Below are positions 57,791 to 64,000 of a stretch of DNA of 64,000 nucleotides, piece after piece. A program made the translations under genes and the position numbers. Every line of letters begins with the position of its first letter. Position 1 is the stretch's first letter. Source of the stretch: Aquanectria penicillioides (Eukaryota; Ascomycota; Sordariomycetes; Hypocreales; Nectriaceae); the NCBI GenBank assembly GCA_003415625.1, contig PYIU01000003.1, forward strand, positions 5,022,001-5,086,000, in the 5' to 3' direction. The notes below the pieces were generated by a model that saw only the letters and a program-made list of their open reading frames with translations, made no database searches and had not been told where the DNA came from.

Positions 57791-60700
57791 GTTGAGGTGA
57801 AAAAGTTGGGCGAGATCGAAGATCGAAAGCTCGCGAAGGGTGCTGTTTTCCCCTCCGTAGCAAAGAGAGATGGAAAGGCACCGTGGAAGTGTGGTGACCA
57901 CCGCTCAAGACGTCTCACGTCTTCGGAAAATTCTTGGTCTTGATGTCGATGTCACCAATTATCAATCCGTTGGTGATGAGAGGAAATGTCACCGAGGGAG
58001 AGAGGTGTCGGATTTAGAAGACAAAACAATCAGGAAACCCAAATCTTGTGATATCGGGAATTCTGAATAGCAGTGATTCACTGCTGGGGCTTGGGGCAAT
58101 ATGGGGGAAGTGAATCAGAGACGCTGAAGAACCGAGGCAAAACAAGATGCACCGCAGACACACACCAGCAGCACCGCAAGACGAGTTGAACCGAGAAGAG
58201 GGGGGAGGGAGACAGTAATGTACACAAAGACTGAAAATGGACTATGTAGACACGGCCATTGCAGGGAACAATTGGCCGATAAAGAGGAGGAGGAGGGAGG
58301 AGAGGAGGTCGTGGCGATGATAATAGCTGCGATTCAGGTTGGGGGAATGGGTCTAAGATATATACTTAGTTCCAACCCCGTCCCCCAAATGGGTCATGCA
58401 TGAACATGGAGAAGAGAGGGTCCCTGAGGCCAGCCATGGCAGCGTATAGTGGTATGTAGGTAAGTCGACCGGGACGCAGAGACAAGCGCGCATCTTTCTC
58501 ACGATTGATCTGGTCTGGACAACGGACAAGACGGCAGGGGTGCATTGGCTCTGCGCCCACTGCATTAGGACAGGTGGGGAGCGAGGGGTTGGAGGGTTGG
58601 AGGGACCCATGTATGGCGGCGGCGGCTCGACTTGGGGGTAGAGGGCATCCTTAGTGTCACACTGAGAGAGGGAGGGGGGGGTGTGTGGACGACACTCCAT
58701 TAAAGACTGGGGACTGAGGCGTTGCGACAAAGCCGAGTTCGTTCAGACTCCGACCCCGGCCAGCCGGGCACCGGGGTCTTGGTTATTTGTTATTGTTGCC
58801 GATGCTGTTTCGCAGCTCCTAGGACTTCCATCCATGAGCGACGGAGGGAATTCAGGGTCGGCATTGCATCCAGCAACGCCCTGTGCTTGGGCCTGGGAGA
58901 TGTAGGGTGAGAGCGTCTGTCTCATCCTTTGCGGCACTGCAGACCCTTGAGGATGTGAAAACCTCCAGGGTCTCTCCAGGATCTCGTCCGCCTCCTAGGC
59001 CGCTGACTGCTTCGTACCTCGAGGGTCAGATGCGTGCGCGCTGTGGCGTGGATGCTGGACTGGCGCATGAGGGCCATGTCTCGTGCCCAGTCAGTGATGG
59101 GTCATAAATGGTTCGGCTTGTGGATGATATTGTGGTCATCATCGTTGTCGCCCCTTGGATCAGAGTGGCTCAATGGCATCGATGGCGACGGGCGGGAGAG
59201 GCATGGGCTGGCTCGTGTTTAGTGAGTGGATCCTTCTTGGTACGTGCGCAAGTGAGGGAACGCGCGACTGTGCAGAGTAACTAGGGACCACTGACGATAT
59301 CAACGAGGCAAATCAGAGCACGCAGGCGAAGCATCGACTAAGGTAGTGGGGAGTGGAGAGGAGGGGAAGTCAGAGAGAGGAGTGAGGGGAGAAAACAGTG
59401 GGCGGCGACCCTAAGCCCAAAAACCACGACGATTTGGTTCAAGTCCAGAGAGACCTAGAGAGACCAAGAGAGACCAAACCCACCCGCACCGACTTGGCAC
59501 GCCCGCGAGGGCCGCAGAGGGGCTGTGGATGGTGGATGTGGATTCGGATGTGGGCTGCGACTCTCCTCAGTGTCTCTGCGAGTCTGCGTCTCTGCATCGT
59601 ATGTGAGTGAACCCTGTGGAATCCAACAGACAGACAGCAGATGCGGGATAGGATGCGGATGCGGATGCGGCCCCATCCCGGTTTGCTGGAGAAGTTGTCG
59701 AGAGAAGAGGAGACGGCGCAGGAGGCAATTGTCCAACCAGCTGCGGCTGTAGGAGAGGCATTGTCAAAAAAGCAATTGGATATCGCATGCGACGTGGTAC
59801 CTTAATTCGCAAGGATGCAGGAACTAGGCCCCCGGCTGCTGTTGTAACAAGTACAGATATAACATTGCGAGAGGCAAGCCAAAGCAGGGTAAAGTTAAGG
59901 TAGGGTAGGCCAGGCTATGGCTGTGGGAATGTATCCGTACCTGCCTTGCACCCAAGGATAATATCACTTTTTGAACCACGCATGTACTGCCTTTGAGCAA
60001 TGTCTACCAGTTCAACTAGGTAGGCAGTCAGGCGGCAGGTACCTGTGTAGGTACTTGCTTACTTTGGTTACACAGTAGGTACCGACCCTACCTAGGTGCC
60101 TACCTACCTATAGTACGTTTCCTGCGCTTTGTGACAATCTAGACTTTGCCGTGGTGGCTCAGAGGAGAGGCAAGGCATGGCAAGGGAAGCTTGAAGGTAC
60201 CTACCCAGGTCGGCAACTTGGGTAGGATGGCGGCAGGCGCCGTTTGTCTCGACACAGTTAGTTGCGACATACCTGCTCAGATCGCACATAACTAGCCAAC
60301 TTGCCTTTCCTCCCTTGGACTGGGAGATGCAGACGGAGCTCCCTGTCTTGTCGTCAACGTAGTAAACCGTACCTACCATACGAAGTACCTACTTTGGTGG
60401 AGGTGCCGTTTTTGTGGCCCACCCACCCATGGGAAAGCTCGGCTCAAACGCTTAACCGTGCCTTCCGTCTCTTGGTTTGCCTCCCAGGGTCCGTCTTGTC
60501 ATCCTGACCCATCTACCAGTGCCTACCTACCTAGGCTTGACTCTTGATTTGAAGGTTCCAGTTACTTTTGCATAGAAGTGACGACAACACGCGCCAGCAG
60601 CATCACACTTCACAGAGCCGGCGATTTCCCTTCCGCCAATCTGGTGTGTTGAAATGGTCTCTTTTCACTTTTTAAGTCAGGCGCTCGTCAATGTGGCACA

Positions 60701-63700
60701 GGAAAAAGAAGTGCTAACGTCAGAGACGATTTGCGACTGGCGAAGGGGAGACAAGAAATGCATCATCACATCGCATCGCTCATCTTCTGCATTGTTGAGA
60801 TTGGATCGGCTCCAGGCCCGCCTTGAGACCCTCCATCGCATTGCTGTCAATCACCAGCGGGCAGAGACGGGGGCTGATTCGACCACAGCATGTTGGCGGG
60901 TTTTTTCGCAGTCTTGGTTACCATCTTGCCCTGGCACCTGGGAAGGGCAGCCGGCCAGCCAGCACGCCGGCCACGGGGCATTACCGCAGATCCTCTCCTC
61001 GGCAGCCGGGCAAGGTTGCAATTGTGTGGGTCAGGCCCTGGCAAGGCCCTATCGACCTTTTAAGTACAGCATTGATGAGGTGCAAAAGCCAGACAGAGTA
61101 GGCCTGCATCATCTCTGCCGGCCTGGCCACATCCCCAGCCGTCTCCAAGTCTCTGTCCTGCATCCATATGCATCATCGGAGGGCACGGTGCAACCCATCG
61201 TACCCGGGCCATCCATGACCCATAGTCTGCGAAAGGAGATGGGAGGGGCATGGGTCAAACACAATGGACCGTAGATGGAGTAGCCACGCCGTAACTTGCT
61301 TCGTACTACTTGGTCTGACTTGTGCGCAAATCAAGCTGCTGACTTCTGGGTGGCTCATCCATGGCCCCCTGCTCATCTTGAGTTTTGAATCTAAGATTGG
61401 ATCCTCTCCACAACCTCATCACATCCAGCAGTCACAACGACGCACTCTCATGCGGTTGGTTAGGCAATCCAAGCACACCTGTTCCAATTGTCTGGCCGGC
61501 GATAGGGACAGAACCGCCCGCGTGTCCAGTGCAGATGGACCAAAGACGCCGAAATCACACCATCCCGCAAGGTTCAGTGCCCACTGGATCTCGAACCCAC
61601 CTCGTCATGGTCGTGTCTGCTGGGTGGCGTCTGACGGCGACAGGACCGTTGTGTAGTGCCATGTACGACAGCGACGGCGGTGCCACCAGCCTTGGCCTGG
61701 GGCGAAATGGCCATCGTCGGCTCCATCTCACAATGGGCACCTCACTCGCCTGGAGCACTCGCACCGAGGAGAGGCTGCCGCCGCGGCCGTCCCGTAGAAA
61801 TGTCTCAGCGACCAAACATGTGCGAGCATGTTCGAAATCGATAGCGACGGGTCCATTTAGTGCCATGTCTGTCCGTCATTTTCCCTGCTCCAGTTGGTTG
61901 CTGGCGGGTGACCCAACCCCGGCAGCAGCCGCAAACCCTTCCCTTCCTTGATCACCAACGAAACGGGCCACTTGCTCCTCGTCCTGTCCTTGCAAAGTCC
62001 ATCTCCACTGTCAGCAGGCTACCAATTGCTGTCATTTGTTGCTCCGCCGACGTCGTCACCAAATTCGCCAGATCCCGAGCCCTTGCCGGATCCGATCTAG
62101 ACTAGCTGGCGTTGGCGCGTGCGCTACAACGTGGTGGACAATTACGCACATCCAAACCCTGTCAGGATCCCGCGATCACTATCAGCCAGCAGTTGTTGGT
62201 CCGGAGTCAATTGAGGATTGACGCGGCGCGACGCAGCTCGACCGTTCGGGAAATGGCCGTCGACTCCAGGTTCAAAAGCATCGGTTATGTAGTCTTGGCT
62301 AACTAGTGCAAGGTTGCATCAAATCTTCACAATGCGGGCAGATCCCATCCTCTCTCGACGTGATGCTTATAGTCAGAGCTAAGGACCATCCATCACTGCC
62401 GTTTACCAATTGCCTATGTCGTCAACCTTCAGTCTGTCATGAGCTCAAGTTTGAAGATGGATGGATGAGCCCCAGCAACCGAGCCAAGACGGCCAGTTGT
62501 GGGTCAGGGCTTGATGGTTTCACAGCGAAATGGCCTGCGTCCTGCAGAGCCTGGCCATCAGCCTGAATTTGATCCCCACTGCACCCTGACCCGCTCAACT
62601 CCTCACCTTGGTGTCAATTTGCTGCCGCTATGTGCCGTAATATGGAGCTTAGGAAGATAGAGGTGCATCTCTATGATAGCTTCCCACAGATTGACTGCTG
62701 CATCAGTGGCGAGTTTTGGCCCAAGTCATAGCTCTAATTCTTGGTGGCTCAAGCATAGCGTCTAACTCACTTTGTTCTCAAGAGACCTATTCAGAACATG
62801 GTCAGGGCCCTAATGGTTTGGGGAGTGTGCTGCTGCTGACACAGTCTCTGGGGGAGCGAGGAAGGATCGGGACAGATCTTGATGCCTGTTGTTTGACTAG
62901 TCCGCAACAAGAGAATGAAGATTGTGGAGGAGCCAGGATTGCCCTAGCTTTGCTCTTCGGCCAAGCTGATCGACTCGGCAGGGGGGGGGGGAGCACACAG
63001 ACGGGGTGAGCACGGGGCATCTGCTAAAACAACGTCGACGGAGACTACTAAGGCTTGATACGGGAGGCTTGATGTTGCAATCGGAATCTGCCCTGTCTTC
63101 GTTTTCTGCTTTTCTTTGAAGCTCTCGGGTTGATGGTTGCAGGGCCCCGACCGAGCGCCCATCCCTCAACCATCATTCCATGCGGCAAAAACTCAGTCTC
63201 CTGTGCTGCATCTAGTAGCATTGACCAGGGTAACTCGCCGACTCCGAGTGCTCGTAGGTACCTTTGTTGAACCAATGCACAATCCTGTTGGCGGACAAAC
63301 CGCTCGGCATATCTCTTCTCTCCTTCATCAACAAGTCTCCAAGGGCAAGCTCCCCCTTGCAAAACATCTTGAGAATCACCTCATTCGAGATCCCAGAGCA
63401 AGACTCTCAGCGGGCGTTCTCGAATGTCCCTGAGACCACCCAGTTCAGACATGCTGGCGTATTTTCGGATTGACCCCTATCCAACAGTGGTCCGTGGCTG
63501 CCCAAAATCCGCCGCCTGGGCAGCATCGCATCAAGCTCAGCATTGGCAATCAGCCGGGCCTCAGTCATGTCTGATATCCAGTTATAGCCGCGACAGTCGA
63601 GGGGGGTTTGCAAAATCTACCATACGGGGTGCGATCTTGTCGACATTTACCCGAAGATGTAACATCCAATTCACACGTCAATATCCAATCATGGATTTGC

Positions 63701-64000
63701 TTCCTATCTCGAAAGGCTAGTGGTGTTATACACCTGTAAAACCATATGAGCATAATCTGACTATGAAGACCGATGAACACTGCCACCGGAAATGCGGCAC
63801 AAAGCACATGGCTTGGGTTTGAGCTGTAAAGAAAGATTAAGATTGGCCCCAAATCTTTTGGTGTCGAACTTGGAGATGTGAATAGCCTTCCAAGCTGCCT
63901 CGTCACTTCAGTTTTGACTGTGTTTATCTACGCCAAAACGAGTTGGTGTTGAGCCCAGCCACTCTCAAAATAAGGTTCCAGGTGTGAACAACCGCTATTT
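57791..64000. other. Gene-poor right flank of about 6.2 kb
   Basis: The first few hundred bases are the glycosyltransferase promoter. Beyond that no recognisable protein is encoded. Frames of up to 206 codons (60,654-61,274 forward) overlap others and show no motif. Short repeats of agagacc type lie near 59,450 and ATGCGG near 59,650. A second cluster of TAGGTACC words lies at 60,017-60,540. Confidence 0.5.
60017..60540. repeat. Second cluster of TAGGTACCTA-type motifs
   Basis: Words such as ctaggtagg, aggtacct, gtaggtac and cctacctacctag recur about ten times over 520 bases, matching the 38.4-39.3 kb cluster in sequence type but not in order. Confidence 0.7.

Noticed and set aside
60654..61274. 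206-codon forward frame
   Set aside because: It has no motif, no intron structure and overlaps several other frames of similar length.
61585..61605. Reverse-strand B-box-like word (ggttcgagatcc)
   Set aside because: The T-stem does not pair and no A box is found upstream. It is not a tRNA.

Overview
The window is nuclear DNA of a filamentous ascomycete (Pezizomycotina). The genes have short introns of about 47-142 bases with GT/GC-poor donors of GTAAGT or GTATGT type, CTAAC-like branch sites and CAG/TAG acceptors, and the proteins are conserved fungal housekeeping proteins. The reading of the kinesin-5 and Pescadillo proteins, together with intergenic clusters of TAGGTACCTA, points to Sordariomycetes, probably Hypocreales. 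That placement is an inference made from memory, without a search. The window holds no bacterial-type operon, no CRISPR array, and no transposon or RNA gene that I could support.

Layout. Positions 1-10,700 show no recognisable gene, only simple repeats, a few homopolymers and one leader-like stretch. A gene-dense block runs from 10.7 to 37.2 kb. Forward genes are SAM37 (mitochondrial outer-membrane sorting), NOP7/Pescadillo (60S assembly) and an RRN9-like RNA polymerase I factor. Reverse genes are PIG-U/GAB1 (GPI transamidase), kinesin-5 (bimC/cut7), the PP4 regulatory subunit R2 (PSY4), a SPRY-domain protein, a Ca2+/H+ exchanger (VCX1 type) and a KIN4-type kinase. A gap of about 7 kb follows. 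Next come the divergent pair GWT1 (reverse) and a BTB-like orphan (forward) at 44.1-47.8 kb. After a gap of about 8 kb there is a family-2 glycosyltransferase of the Cps1/GT2 type (reverse, 56-57.8 kb), and then 6 kb without a recognisable gene.

Themes. The neighbours do not form one pathway. Two loose pairings are visible: NOP7 and RRN9 lie in tandem and both serve ribosome production, and PIG-U and GWT1 both serve GPI-anchor synthesis but sit about 31 kb apart. Kinesin-5, the PP4 subunit and the KIN4-type kinase all belong to mitosis and its checkpoints.

Points worth checking. The exchanger gene appears to contain a 3-base microexon followed by a 16-base exon. PIG-U and KIN4 each carry one apparent frameshift, and both are explained by a single missing C in a run of four Cs on the coding strand, so assembly or read error must be ruled out first. 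I found no convincing undescribed multi-gene system.
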